Source: Okapia johnstoni (lineage: Eukaryota; Chordata; Mammalia; Artiodactyla; Giraffidae). Taken from it: a DNA stretch of 64,000 nucleotides. The position numbers were made by a program, and so were the translations under genes. Below are positions 33,974 through 45,178 of this stretch, piece by piece (the stretch's first letter is position 1; every line of letters begins with the position of its first letter). The DNA is taken from contig CM044307.1 of assembly GCA_024291935.2 (NCBI GenBank), positions 95,609,461 to 95,673,460 on the forward strand, written 5' to 3'. The notes under the pieces are model-generated. The model ran no database searches. It was given only the letters and a program-made list of their open reading frames with translations, and was not told the origin of the DNA.

Positions 33974-35764
33974 GGAAATAATATATACTGAAAGCCTACC
34001 ATGTGCAATCATTTTGCTAGGACTAATAAATGTAACAGTAATTAATTTTCTTTAAATAAGTAATATGAGTAATGCTAGTTTTACTGCTGAAGAAACTTAA
34101 CTCTCTGTAAAAATAAGCAACATATGCTTTTATGTTTTTGGTGAGTAACAGATCCCTGATAAACATGGTACTCAGCGTGTCAATTGTATGGATCTCTCTT
34201 AACACACTATTAGCAAACTAATGGAATACTGTTTCAGGCTTAAATATAAAATTTATAAATGATAAAGGTGACTTTTAGTTAGTGAGACAGATTTGGACAT
34301 TTCTATGTGTTTGCCATACGTGTACATTTCCGGTTTTATTAAGGAAGAAATTCCTAAAGATTTCCCTCCCTTGTGTCCTGTGTTTTTGTTTCTTTGTTCC
34401 TTTGAGGCCAAAGATTTGTGTTTGTTTTCCTGTGTACCCCTCATTGTATCCTGCACAATGCCCTTGTTTGATTGATCTCTGGGAGTGAAGTTTAAGTGAG
34501 GTAAATTGAATTGAACTGCTTTAAGCTGAAAGCTCCTTTCAAAACTGCTTATTCCTGTGGATTCCTGGAGGATGCTGGAGTTGAAATGCTTCAGACAGCT
34601 ATTTTTCATTACCATATACAAAATCACTGAAAGGTTGGCACAAAGAAATGAAAATGTCTTGACGCAAAGAGTTAATGCGATTGGCAGGCCTTGCGTTATT
34701 AGAACTAAATGTCCATCTAAGGTATCTTGCTCAGTTCTAGAGCATTTGGTTTCATAGCCTGCTGCCTTCTTCGTATAGATATTTATGATTTTTAATTGAA
34801 GTGTACATCAACTTTTATGTACTGGATTGGCCACTGACATCACAGATGTGTAGTAACTCTTCAAGTGAACCTGAATTGTCATTCTTCACCCCGTAAATTA
34901 AGCTGCAAAATTACTTTTTTAAAACTTCTCTCGGCTGCCACCTTGTGCTGATTTTTCAAAGTAACAAAATTCAATCTTGAAAGAAATACAGGTTTTCAAC
35001 TTTATTGAGGCTAGTAATTTACATATGAATAGTAGATAATTTTGTGGTGAGATCAATAAAGACATAAAAATAGCATTTGATCTAAAATTAGCATTTATAA
35101 TTACTGTCTTTTTTCCCCATTATTTCTACAAGCAGTTTGACACAATCAACTTGAGAAAAAATAAGACAATTATTATCTCAAGTCCTACAAAATAAATGTA
35201 GTATCATGACATTAATTAAAAACCTTTCTCTTTTTCACTGATAACTTTCTGAAAACGTTGAAATTAGATTTGACTGCTGAACAAATATTACTGTCGTAAG
35301 AAATTGCATAAAAAAATTCAGAAATCCTGCCTCAAATCTGTTTTCATACCTGAAGACGCCTAAATCCAACCCAAGCTTGAATGTTATGGTGAACTCAAGC
35401 CTCGTTGTCCTCAGTTTAGTGAAACCTGGCACACCAGGAAATTCCACACCTGGAGAGATGTTAGCTATTTTCATTTTCTACTGGTCAGGAAATAGTCATT
35501 GTTACAATTCAAACTCAGAAAGAAATTATAGATGGTTTATCTTTCAGCAAAAAAACAACCTAGATATAATCTAGATCTCTCACTGCAAAAATTTAATTTG
35601 AGGGCAAAAATTCCTAAGGAGACAGCATCAAAAACAGCAGCCTCAGGTAATCTTTTTTCCAGTCCAATTCTATATCAACAATTGCTTGATGTCTGCATTC
35701 TTATGGACACTCACAAGTATTCACATTTATTACGAATTCTGGGAATAATATTTTGTACCTACTA
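33974..35764. other. Repeat-free stretch, possible conserved non-coding sequence
   Basis: About 1.8 kb with no transposon I recognise. The part 34270-34990 has a more balanced composition and scattered CpGs, including 'ttgacgcaaagagttaatgc' (34659-34678). It has overlapping short frames on both strands but no domain. The texture is that of unique mammalian sequence, possibly regulatory. Function is unproven. Confidence 0.4.
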
Positions 35765-35777
35765 TCATATAGAATAG

Positions 35778-35960
35778 GGATTCCCTGGTGGCTCAGCTGG
35801 TAAAGAATCAGCCCGCAACGTGGGGGACCTGGGTTCGATCCCTGGGTTGGGAAGGTCCCCTGGAGAAGGGCAGGGCAACTCACACCAGTGTTCTTGCCTG
35901 GAGAAGCAAGAGTGACTTTCACTTTCACGTGAGTGAGCGACTTTCATTTTTTCGCTTTCA
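35778..35960 (+). mobile_element. Bov-tA SINE with 13-bp target-site duplication
   Basis: A well-kept tRNA head with an intact-looking pol III B box (gggttcgatccc, 35831-35842), and a shortened Bov-A body ending in a 'gactttcactttca' type tail. An exact 13-bp repeat, tcatatagaatag, lies at 35765-35777 and 35961-35973. Confidence 0.95.
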
Positions 35961-35973
35961 TCATATAGAATAG

Positions 35974-36439
35974 TTTTCCATTATATTCTTTTTTTAAATC
36001 ATTAGCTGTGTTATGGCCTTTGTCCTAAGGCCATAACAGTTGGAAGCAGTTCTAAGCAGCTGGAAAATAATGCAAGACCACATCATCTGAATTATTTTTT
36101 TTTAATTTATTGAATAAGTGTCTTTGATTTAGGTCTGGTCCAACTTTCTCAAGGTTTGTGCTTTAATGACTTTATGAAATCTTTTCCACTGTGCCTTTGA
36201 AGTGGTCCTGTTTTCTTAATGGAAGAAATATATTTAAATTGTCAGAGAGCCATGTTTTCTCTCTTTGCTTGTTGCCCTAGGACATGTGAGACGAGAAACT
36301 CTGTCAAAAATAGTCTGAATTTACTTGCTAGCATTCACTCTCCTGGTAAGAATAATTTTGATCAGGAGGAAAAGTGCTTTCTCATTGTCTTCTCTCACTG
36401 GCAAATAATACACTGCATTTGTGTCTTTCTTTACTGAGC
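35974..36439. other. Unassigned AT-rich sequence
   Basis: Nothing recognised. Confidence 0.45.
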
Positions 36440-36592
36440 CTAGAGCCTTTAGATTCATTATCCAATTAATCCTCCTAACATTGCTATAAAATAAGAATGA
36501 GGAGTAAATTCCCAATCTACATATAGGGAGATTAAATGTCTTATATCATGTAACCAAGCCAGTAAAAAGGCACAGCTAAGAAAGCTGCTTAA
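36440..36592 (-). mobile_element. MIR SINE, antisense
   Basis: 'attatccaattaatcctcct' (36458-36477), a degenerate 'ggagattaaatgtcttat' and 'gccagtaaaaaggcacagct' match MIR in reverse order. Confidence 0.65.
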
Positions 36593-38000
36593 CGCTTGCC
36601 TTTATTGTGATATTGGGTCATTATTTCTCATATTACAAGAATCTCTGGATTCTAACTGAAACTAAGAATTGAGAACTAAACAAGTTTTCTTTATATATAT
36701 ATATACACATATATACATATATATATTTAATTGTAACAATGTTCTCTATAATGGCCTTTTGAAAGAATAATTAGGAATATAAATGTGTTTATGTTGGCAG
36801 AACATAGTACATGGTATTTTAATGATTTATGGAATAATATCACTTTTGGTTTTCTGTTTATATATGCTGGTTAACATTCACTAATAAATGACTATTAATA
36901 TTCACTAATAAGTGAATGTGGGACTGAAAGCATTTTTCCTTTCTCTCCTTCACTTATTATGAATAAACTAGTTTAACCTGTCGTCTGTATCACATGAAGT
37001 TTATACAGGTCAATCTCATTTTATTTAGTTATTTTAGTCATGTATTTTTGAGAATTTTTATACTCCTACAGAAACAATTCAAGAAACATAAACATTTTTG
37101 TCATTTATATTTTTAAAGAAGATTTAATTCAATCTGTAAAAAGACCAAAAAATCAAATACTAAATATCCTACCTGTTTTTTAATTTCCCATCTTTCCTTG
37201 CTGTATAAGAAAACTAACAAAATTACCATCTGCATGGAACTTTTGACTATACTTTGACTATAACCCAAAAGTTGAAATGTAAGAAATCCCTGAAGCACAA
37301 GAAGAAATCCCTGTGAAATTTCAAGCCCAAATCTGTAGGCTACAGCAGACCAGAGGTTCAGATACCCTTCAGCTGCACACTTGAACTTTAAACTCCAGAA
37401 GAACACAAATTTGGATTCATTTGAGATTTTCTTTGTTTAAGTCAATAGCTAATAGATCTGAAGGAAATTTTTAAGATGTCTTTGAATTTCTTCCTTGCAT
37501 AAAACAACTTTAAGAAAAATGAAAGCTTGACGGTCCAAGGGCACTTGAACTATGATCAATGGTGTCCCTGCTCGCTCTGGTAGATTGATGCCACCTTATG
37601 GAATTCAAGCTTCACTACATCACATGTTGAAACAGCAGCAAAAGCTTGAGTAGGGCTTAAAATTGAATGTTATTCAATAGGAAAGCATTTCAGAGTTTAA
37701 ATAAAAGGCAGGGAGTTAAAGACTAAACTCTATAATAATGCTTTTTTTAAAAGCTTGAAGATCTTATGTTTTACACTTTCTTAATTAGATAGAAGATTCA
37801 TTTTCTACTGGCAATGTAAGAGTTATCTTTAAAACTAATGTGCAGTCATATTTCAGACATTTAAAAAAGTTTAATTCTCATTAGTCCATTTCTTATTTGT
37901 GCCCTATCATTTTATTTTACCTTTAATTTCTTTGTTCCAAAATTTTAGGTAGACTGCTAAGTTACTCAAATGTGGCTACAAGTAGAATAAACAAATCTAT
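36593..38000. other. Repeat-poor AT-rich sequence
   Basis: Contains a TA/CA-rich simple stretch (36693-36728). A 17-bp near-repeat 'attcactaataa[a/g]tga' occurs at about 36876-36915. A 97-codon minus frame at 37113-37406 has no recognisable domain. Confidence 0.45.
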
Positions 38001-38012
38001 CTAATTTTTGAA

Positions 38013-38308
38013 AGTAGAAGTGTTAGTCGCCCAGTCATATCCGACTCTTTTCAACCCCATAGACTGAGCCCACCGGGCTCCTCTCTCCATGGAATTCTCC
38101 AGGTAAGAATCCTGGAGTGCATACTGGAGTGGGTAGTCATTCTTCAGCATTACAGGCAGGTTCTTTACCATTTCAGCCACCAGGCAAGCTCCAGGAATAC
38201 TAGAGTGAGGGGCTATTCCCTTCTCCAGGGGATCTTCCAGACCCAGGGATCAAACTCACGTCTCCCACATTACAGGCAGATTCTTTGCCATCTGAATCAC
38301 CAGGGAAG
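38013..38308 (-). mobile_element. Bov-tA SINE with internally duplicated head
   Basis: Antisense. The tRNA-head segment 'attacaggcaggttctttac' (38149-38168) recurs as 'attacaggcagattctttgc' (38270-38289), with part of the Bov-A body repeated between them. The 12-bp target repeats are at 38001-38012 and 38309-38320, with one mismatch. The duplication therefore lies inside one insertion. Confidence 0.88.
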
Positions 38309-38320
38309 CTAATTTTTAAA

Positions 38321-39507
38321 TTATAATAATTGCATTAATATTGAGACTAAGTGGAAAACTAAACCAAGGGATAATAGTTTTATCACCTATTTGTGAGCTT
38401 GTGTAAGGAGGATGAAAACAGAGGTAAGAGTTTCTACTAATTCATATTAGGGAAGGAATGAGGAGGGATTAAGAAGACATCTTTGGTGTTTAATTGTTTG
38501 CTTGTTTTTTTTAATGCTCTCAGGTAAGATGAAGCCAGCTGAGATGTCCCAGGGTCCAGTATGTGAATAGGAAAGGGGAAGCTTAATGCAGATTTATGCC
38601 AGGACCCAACCCAGACTTCATGAACATTAGACGTGGGTCTAAATAAGAGATTTCTTACAAATGAATTCAAAGAGTTTTTATTTTATCCTATTATGAAATA
38701 TAAAACCCAGTTTCTTGGTAAGTTATAGATTATTTGAAGACTCTAAAACATGGACTCTTTCATTGGTCTCAACTCTCAGGTTCAATGATTCTCAGAGCTG
38801 GCTGGCCAATCAGAACCACTGAGCCTGTTTTACATGATGTTTTTCTGATCAGGAAGTCTTTCTATGATCTGCCTGTGAGCAATACAGACAGGTGCTACAC
38901 ATTGGTGGAATACGTCTAGATTCCCAGGTCCAAGAATGTGGATATACATATCAATTTATTGTCATCACGGGTCTTTGGATAGCTGAAAGAATTTCATGGC
39001 ACATCTTAACCATATTTCATGGCACGTCTTGTGAATGGTCTTCTTAGTCCTGCTCTGCTGAAGCACTTGTCAGAAAATATTAACAGCAAGCACCTGTGAG
39101 TCTGCCACAACCAGGGTCAAGGTTGATATTCTCAGGAAAGATTTTCTTGTAGCTTCGCATAACCTTGATGCCATTCTTCTACTCCTTAATCTCAGTAGCT
39201 TCAAAGAGAGTCCATCAGGGGATTGCCAGTGACATCCTGCATAACAGCTAACCCCGCAAGCAGCACAAGTGCCTTTCCCACTTCTGCAGTCCTCCAGCTG
39301 AATTTGCATTTTTCGTTGTGTCTACTGTCATTTGGGCTTGAGGTTCAGGTGAACAGTCTCTCTGTTCCTCCTATCACATAATTCTGACTAGTCTTTTCCA
39401 TGCTGTTTTTCCTTGCCTTGCCATCCTCATCTTTATCTCTGCAACCTGAGAAGCTAACTTACCATCTTCATTGCCACATTTCTTTCAATCCAATTGTCAC
39501 GATTCAT
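38321..39507. other. Repeat-poor sequence
   Basis: No recognised repeat. 38990-39490 is less AT-rich, with a minus-strand 79-codon frame (39070-39309) that I cannot match to any protein. Confidence 0.4.
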
Positions 39508-40243
39508 TTTTGTTATTGTTCAGTTGCCAAGTCATGTCTGACTCTGTGACACAAGAACTGCAGCATGCCAGGCGTCCCTGTCCTTTGCCACCTCCTGGAG
39601 CTTGCTCAAACTCATGTCCATTGAGTCAGTAATGCCATCCAACCATCTCATCCTCTGTCACCCGCTTCTCCTTCTGCCCTTAATCTTTCCCAGTATCAGG
39701 GTCTTTCCCAATGAGTTGGCTCTTTGCACCAAGCAGCCAAAGTATCACAGTTTTAGCATCAGTGCTCCAAATGAATATTCAGGGTTGATTTCCTTTAGGA
39801 TTGACTGGTTTGATCTCCCTGCAGTCCAAGGGACTCTGAAGAGTCTTCTCCAGTACCACAGTTCAAAAGCATCAATTCTTCAGCACTCAGCTTTCTTTAT
39901 GGTCCAATTCTCACATCTGTACGTGACTACTGGAAAAACCATAATTTTAACTATACAGACCTTTGTCCCAAAGTGATATCTCTGCTTTTTAATATGCTGT
40001 CTAGGTTTGTCATAGCTTTTCTTCCAAGGAGCGTCTTTTAATTCCATGGCTATAGTCACTGTCTGCAGTGATTTTGGAACCCAACAAAATAAAGTTTTGT
40101 CACAGTTTTCATTTTTGCCCCATCTATTTGCCATGAAGTGATGGGACTGGATGTCATGATCTTAGTTTTTTGAATGATGATTTCTAAGCCAGCTTTTTCA
40201 CTCTCCTCTTTCGTCTTCATCAACAGGTTCTTTAGTTCCTTTT
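39508..40243 (-). mobile_element. BovB LINE 3' part, antisense, older type
   Basis: The tail is of the older form ('gttcagttgccaagtcatgt', 39519-39538). It covers the C-terminal region and part of the RT thumb up to about 40243. It is diverged, with small indels. Confidence 0.9.
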
Positions 40244-40599
40244 ACTCCCTTATTTTTATCCAGATGAAAGATAACCAGTTAACTATAAGTTAACTCTGCT
40301 GTTTCAGAGTAGCTATTCAAGTATTATTTCTGAGGTGCTTTTTTTTTTCTTTTTCCAGTGAAAGTGCTGTTTTGATTTCTTACCAATGAATTCATTGTAA
40401 CCAACTATGATAGTGAAGGGATCTTGTAGAGAGGACTCTCAGGCAAAATTTTCAGCAGAAAGATGAGAATTGTGGTTGTAAACTGTGATCAAAAAAGTAC
40501 TCTGAATAGAAATCAATACAAAATTATCTGATTTAAAGATGTATGCCTTACTTTGCAGACCCTTCACAAAACATTTGAAGCCAGTCTTTGTAATAGACT
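40244..40599. other. Unassigned AT-rich sequence
   Basis: Nothing recognised besides a T-run near 40342-40350. Confidence 0.45.
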
Positions 40600-40610
40600 C
40601 CAGGCTATCA

Positions 40611-40821
40611 ACTTCCCAGGTGGTACTAGTGGTAAAGAACCTACCTGCCAATGCAGGAGACGTAGAAGACACGGGTTCAATCCCTGGGTTGGGAAGATTC
40701 CCTGGAGAAGGAAATGGCAACCCACTCCACTATTCTCACCTGGAGAATCCCAAGGACAGAGAAACCCAGCAGGCTACAGTCCATGGGATCGAGTCGGACA
40801 CGACTGAAGTGACTGAGCATG
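40611..40821 (+). mobile_element. Bov-tA SINE with target-site duplication
   Basis: Head 'acttcccaggtggtactagt' (40611-40630), B-box-like 'gggttcaatccc', and Bov-A body. The 11-bp flanks are at 40600-40610 and 40822-40832, with one mismatch. Confidence 0.93.
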
Positions 40822-41145
40822 CCAGACTATCAGTTTTTCCTGTCACTTTTATCTGTAGTAGGGCCGGTCGCAATGATGCCTATGATGTTTACCCAGTGTC
40901 CAACTTAGAATGTATATTACATTTCCATATTGGCTTCTAAAACATCAAGAACTGTCTCCTTAAGGAAAGTTGATTTTGTGGATAAACAGTAAATAATAAC
41001 AAAAGGTCTCTCTCTGACTTCTTATATGTCTGTTCTATAGGAGGATGGATGCGGTCAGAGCATGGGCAGTTTCAAGGAATCTAAAGTGGGAAAGGAATGA
41101 GAAAAGTGTGTATGGCTATTACAAGAAGACTGGTAGTTTAGATTA

Positions 41146-41374
41146 GAGGCTGGCAAACATCTTCTCAAAGAGCCAGAGAATAACTACCAATATTTTAGGT
41201 CCTGAGGATCACATGGTCTCTGTTGGAGCTACTTAACTCTGCTCTCATCACATGAAAGCACCACAGGTGATGAGCATAGCTGATGCAAATGAGCATGGCT
41301 GTGTTTCGATGAACTCTATCAAAACAAGCAGCAAGCCCGATTTGGCAGATGGGCCATAATTTGCCAACCCTGTG
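41146..41374 (+). mobile_element. hAT-Charlie-like non-autonomous DNA transposon
   Basis: The terminal inverted repeats 'ggctggcaaac' (left) and 'tttgccaaccc' (right) enclose 229 bp. An exact 8-bp duplication, ttagatta, lies at 41138-41145 and 41375-41382, the length used by hAT transposases. Internal segments ('tattttaggtcctgaggatc', 41191-41210; 'gagcatggctgtgtttcgat') match a common mammalian MER element. The exact family name is not assigned. Confidence 0.88.
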
Positions 41375-41399
41375 TTAGATTATAGTTAATAGTTGGTGC

Positions 41400-41590
41400 A
41401 GTTATGTTATAGAAAAGAACAAGAGTCATGAGTGCAAGATCTATCTCTAACACTAGCTGTTAATATGTAAAGATGACTTTTTTTTTCCTAGCTAGCACTA
41501 TTTTCAGATCTGTAAAATGAGGGTTAAACTTACCTTTTCTAAAGTTACTCTCCACTCTAAAATTATATGAGTTACCTCATTTGTCTTTTT
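41400..41590 (+). mobile_element. MIR SINE (diverged)
   Basis: 'cagatctgtaaaatgagggt' (41505-41524) is the conserved MIR core 'catctgtaaaatgggg'. The upstream part is weak. Confidence 0.55.
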
Positions 41591-42139
41591 TTTAATAAGA
41601 AAAATGTGTGTGTTTTTACAAAGACTAAATAAAAATCATTCAGAAAATGATGCTAAGCACTTAAAATTTTCAAAATGGTTAATTTGTCTGGTAGAGAGAA
41701 AGAAAGGAAGCTCCTATTCCAAATATATGGAATGTTATCTTAGTTTTATTCTTGTGAGTTATCAGAATTTGTCATGGCTCCCTTAAGAAATTCCAACAGA
41801 GGATTAGGGCCCATGAAGCCCTGAGGAGTACAGGATTGATGTAGTTAAAGCTTTTTTATTTTTATTTTTTCTGACTAAATCATCTCTGATTTTCAGGAAA
41901 GAACAGCCATAGTTTGCTGATACCAAGCCATTCTTTTCAACCCTCACTCTTGATTAAAATTATTATTTCTGGATCCCATTCCATGTATTTATTGACACCA
42001 AGCTTCTCAAGATGATCCCTTTTGTGGGTTTATGGAAAGCATGGTATCTGTGTTTTGTTACCAAACAAAATAATGCGAGATTTTGAAAATTAAAAAAGAA
42101 AACATAAAGATTTATTTGGAGTCTTAAGAATTGCAGTTC
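41591..42139. other. Unassigned AT-rich sequence
   Basis: Nothing recognised. Confidence 0.45.
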
Positions 42140-42715
42140 AGAAATTATCATACTAAGTGGAGTACATTATACAGAGAAAGACAATATTATATGATATCAT
42201 TTATATGTGGAATCTAAAAAAATAATAGTAATACAAAGAAGATCTCCTGGAGAAGGAAATGGCAACCCACTCAAGTATTCTTGCCTGGAAAATCCCATGG
42301 ACGGAGGAGCCTGGTAGGCTACAGTCCATGGGGTCGCAAAGAGTCAGACACAACTGACTGACTTCACTTTGCTTCACTTCACTTCAATACAAATTAATTC
42401 ATTTATGAAACAGAAAAAGATTTGTAGACATAGAAAACAAACTTATGGTAACCAAAGGGGAAAGGGTGGGGAGGGCTATATTAGGAGTATGGAATTTATA
42501 CACTACTATACGTAAAATGAACAACAGAGGCTTACTGTATAGCATAGGAAACTATATCCCATATCTTGTGATGACCTATACTGGAAAAAGAATTTGAAAA
42601 ATGTATATTAATCCCATACTCTTAATTACATATACATGTAATTGAGTCACTTTGCTGGACAGCTGAAACTAACACAATATTGTCATTCAACTATACTTCA
42701 AAAATAAAAAAAAAA
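42140..42715 (+). mobile_element. L1 3' UTR (ART2-like), interrupted by a SINE
   Basis: The sense L1 3' end is split by a Bov-A at 42238-42385. 'atatgatatcatttatatgt' (42190-42209), then 'aaacttatggtaaccaaagg' (42440-42459), then 'acagctgaaactaacacaat' (42659-42678), ending in a poly(A) (42704-42717). Confidence 0.92.
42238..42385 (+). mobile_element. Bov-A SINE nested in L1
   Basis: Sense Bov-A unit with a '(cttca)n'-like tail. An 8-bp flank, aatacaaa, occurs at 42230-42237 and 42386-42393. It is younger than the L1 it interrupts. Confidence 0.92.
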
Positions 42716-42717
42716 AG

Positions 42718-43343
42718 GAATTGTAGTTCTGGAGACACAGATTCTGGTAAAATCTAAAGAGTGTTTTGAGGAAGAGAAAGCGTCAGGGGCTTATAAAGAC
42801 AAAAAGCTATGATGTTATTAAAATTTGCCTGGGGAGAACTGTGACTGATTGTGAGCTGAGTGAGAAAATACTTTTTCTTAAGGAATTGCAAGTTGTTTTA
42901 GCATAGGAATCCGAAAGAAGATAGACTGCCACAAGGTATTTTATGATAAGGGTCTGATAAGTATCTTGAGTTTATAGCAGATATTCTAGATGTCTTCATT
43001 AGTATAATAGGTGGCCAAAAGTTCAGATTCCATCCAGACCAAGACATGCATAAGTTGTGCTTCCTCAGTGGCCTCTCAGCTACATTTTAGAGGGCTTTCT
43101 TAGCAATACCAACTTCATTTTGATTTTTCTTTCTCTGCTTTTATCAATACCGACTTCTTTATTAATATTTATGTAGGCACTTCATGGCATGTTTGAATCA
43201 AATTCTTTGTACAAATAGAAAGGTGTAATTGTTCAAAACCCCTCCAGAAACTAATGTGACCCTGCTTTACCTGTGTATCACCAGAACCAGTCCTAGAGAC
43301 CACAGTTAGCCTACCCAACAGAATGATCAAAGTTCTCTGTTTT
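42718..43343. other. Unassigned sequence
   Basis: Nothing recognised. Confidence 0.45.
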
Positions 43344-43575
43344 GTGCATGCTAAGTCACTTCAGTCCTGTCTGACACTTTGCGACCCCATGGACTGTAGC
43401 CCACCAGTCTCCTCTGTCCATGGGATTCTCCAGGCAAGGATACGGGAGTGGGTTGCCATGTCCTGCTTGAGGGGATCTTCCTGACCCATGTTTAAGGGAA
43501 GGGGTTGACCCCACGCTCTTACATCTCTTGCATTGGCAGGCAAGTTCTTTAACACTAGTGCCACCTGGAAGCCCG
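43344..43575 (-). mobile_element. Bov-tA SINE
   Basis: Antisense body, then a somewhat enlarged head region with the antisense 'ttgcattggcaggcaagttc' (43530-43549) and end 'gccacctggaagccc'. Confidence 0.9.
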
Positions 43576-43729
43576 ATTTCTCTGGTGGGTCTAACCATTC
43601 CCTTAACTTCATCTTCAGCTTGAATTTTACAAAACCAGAGCTATGCATGTATTAATCCTATGCTCAAAAGTTAAACCACAGACAGTATGATGAAACAAAG
43701 ACTTCACCTATTCATTAAACATAATATTA

Positions 43730-44380
43730 ATACATATTTTTTCATGGCGTATTTTATGTTAGGTATTGAGCTGAGAAAAGGGATTCAGACATAACCATTT
43801 ACCCTACGACTGAACCATCTCCTGAGGGTACTGAGAACATTCACCAGTGCTTGTGTTATCAACATGCAGTTAGGTATACTTGGTAGCTATGTGGCGGCAT
43901 TTATTATAGATAATCTTCACTGAGGACCTACATTCCAGCTGTTGTTGAAGAATAAGTGACATATCACTCAACAATCAGAGAAAAGGTGAGTTTAGACAGA
44001 TGGAATAGATTAAGCCAAAGTAGGAAAGAATTAATGAGAATTGGGGGAGAAACAGCAAGCTCAGCATGCAAAGTGTTGAGAACTATGACCTGAGGTCAAG
44101 ATGAAAATGCAAGTTGAAAATGAATTATAAAACCCTTGAATCCTATATCATGGAATTTGGATATTTTTACCCCCAAGGTGAAAGAGAAAACACTGAACAT
44201 TTTTGAGAGGAGGATTAAATAATCAGATTTAGAAAGTGAGCATGAATGACATGGTTGAAAATGTATAAGATGAGGAAAAATCTGTAAGCTAAAAGGCTGG
44301 ATAGGAAGGTAAATTATGTCTCACGAAATTATAAAGGAGTTATTGAACTTAATCTGGGGTGTTGAAAATGGCAAGAGAAG
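43730..44380 (+). mobile_element. Ancient interspersed repeat, same uncertain family as 4150-5757
   Basis: The order 'ttaggtattgagctgagaaa', 'aaacagcaagctcagcatgc' and 'gaggaggattaaataatcag' parallels the same old repeat. Very diverged. Confidence 0.3.
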
Positions 44381-44954
44381 AAAATGAGAAATTTTTCAAT
44401 CAAAGCAGTGAAAATTTAGGAGTTATATAATACCTGGTGCCTCTGGTATTTCTATATTATACTACTGAATATGCCTTGTTCATAGAAACAGCTCATTTTA
44501 AAAACATTTTTAGTTTGTATTTATTGTTTACACTGAAGGCTAATAAGAACCAAATTTTGTTTACCATATTAATGTTTGAGCTTAGCTTATACATCACCTC
44601 TAATTTAATCACATACTAGGTTTTTAAACCTGATACATTAGTCTTAAAATGTTTATTTTCTATTGTGATATTCTCTATTCCATAGTCCCCTTTCCCACTT
44701 CATAGATCACATGTTCCAATGTCACAGAGTCTCTTGGTAGTGCATTTTGAACACTCTTGGAATTAATATTAGCAGCTATTTTTGATTCTTAAAAGAATAG
44801 CTTCAATAGAATAATGGCTGCCCAATCCATAGTTTATCAATAAGGAAATATGGGAAGTTAAGGTCAGTGAGGTAAAATATTTAATTTTTACAGCAAAAGT
44901 AATGATGTGGTAATTTGTTAGAGAGAAGCAAAGGAAATATTTTGTCCTTTCTGT
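44381..44954. other. Unassigned AT-rich sequence
   Basis: Nothing recognised. Confidence 0.45.
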
Positions 44955-44965
44955 ATAAGGATGAT

Positions 44966-45167
44966 GGGCTTCCCTGGTGGCTCAGATGGTAAAGAATCCA
45001 CCTGCAATGCAAGAGACCTGGGTTCGATTCCCGGGTTGGGAAGATGCCCTGGAAGAGGGCATGGCAACACACTCCAATATTCTTGACTGGAGAATCCCCA
45101 TGGACAGAGGAGCCTGATGGGCTACAGCCCATGGGGGTCACAAAGAGTTGGATGCAACTAAGCACAC
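44966..45167 (+). mobile_element. Bov-tA SINE, well preserved
   Basis: Full head 'gggcttccctggtggctcag', an intact B box (ggttcgattcc, 45021-45031), Bov-A body, and end 'aactaagcacac'. Imperfect 11-bp flanks lie at 44955-44965 and 45168-45178, with two mismatches. Confidence 0.95.
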
Positions 45168-45178
45168 ATAAGAGTGAT

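Noticed and set aside
35778..35960. True tRNA gene suggested by an intact B box
   Set aside because: The tRNA-like part is the head of a Bov-tA SINE. It lacks a full cloverleaf and is followed by the Bov-A body.
38990..39490. Possible decayed processed pseudogene on the minus strand
   Set aside because: The composition looks gene-like, and short segments read plausibly, but I could not match any protein. No poly(A) or duplication was found, so it is not called.
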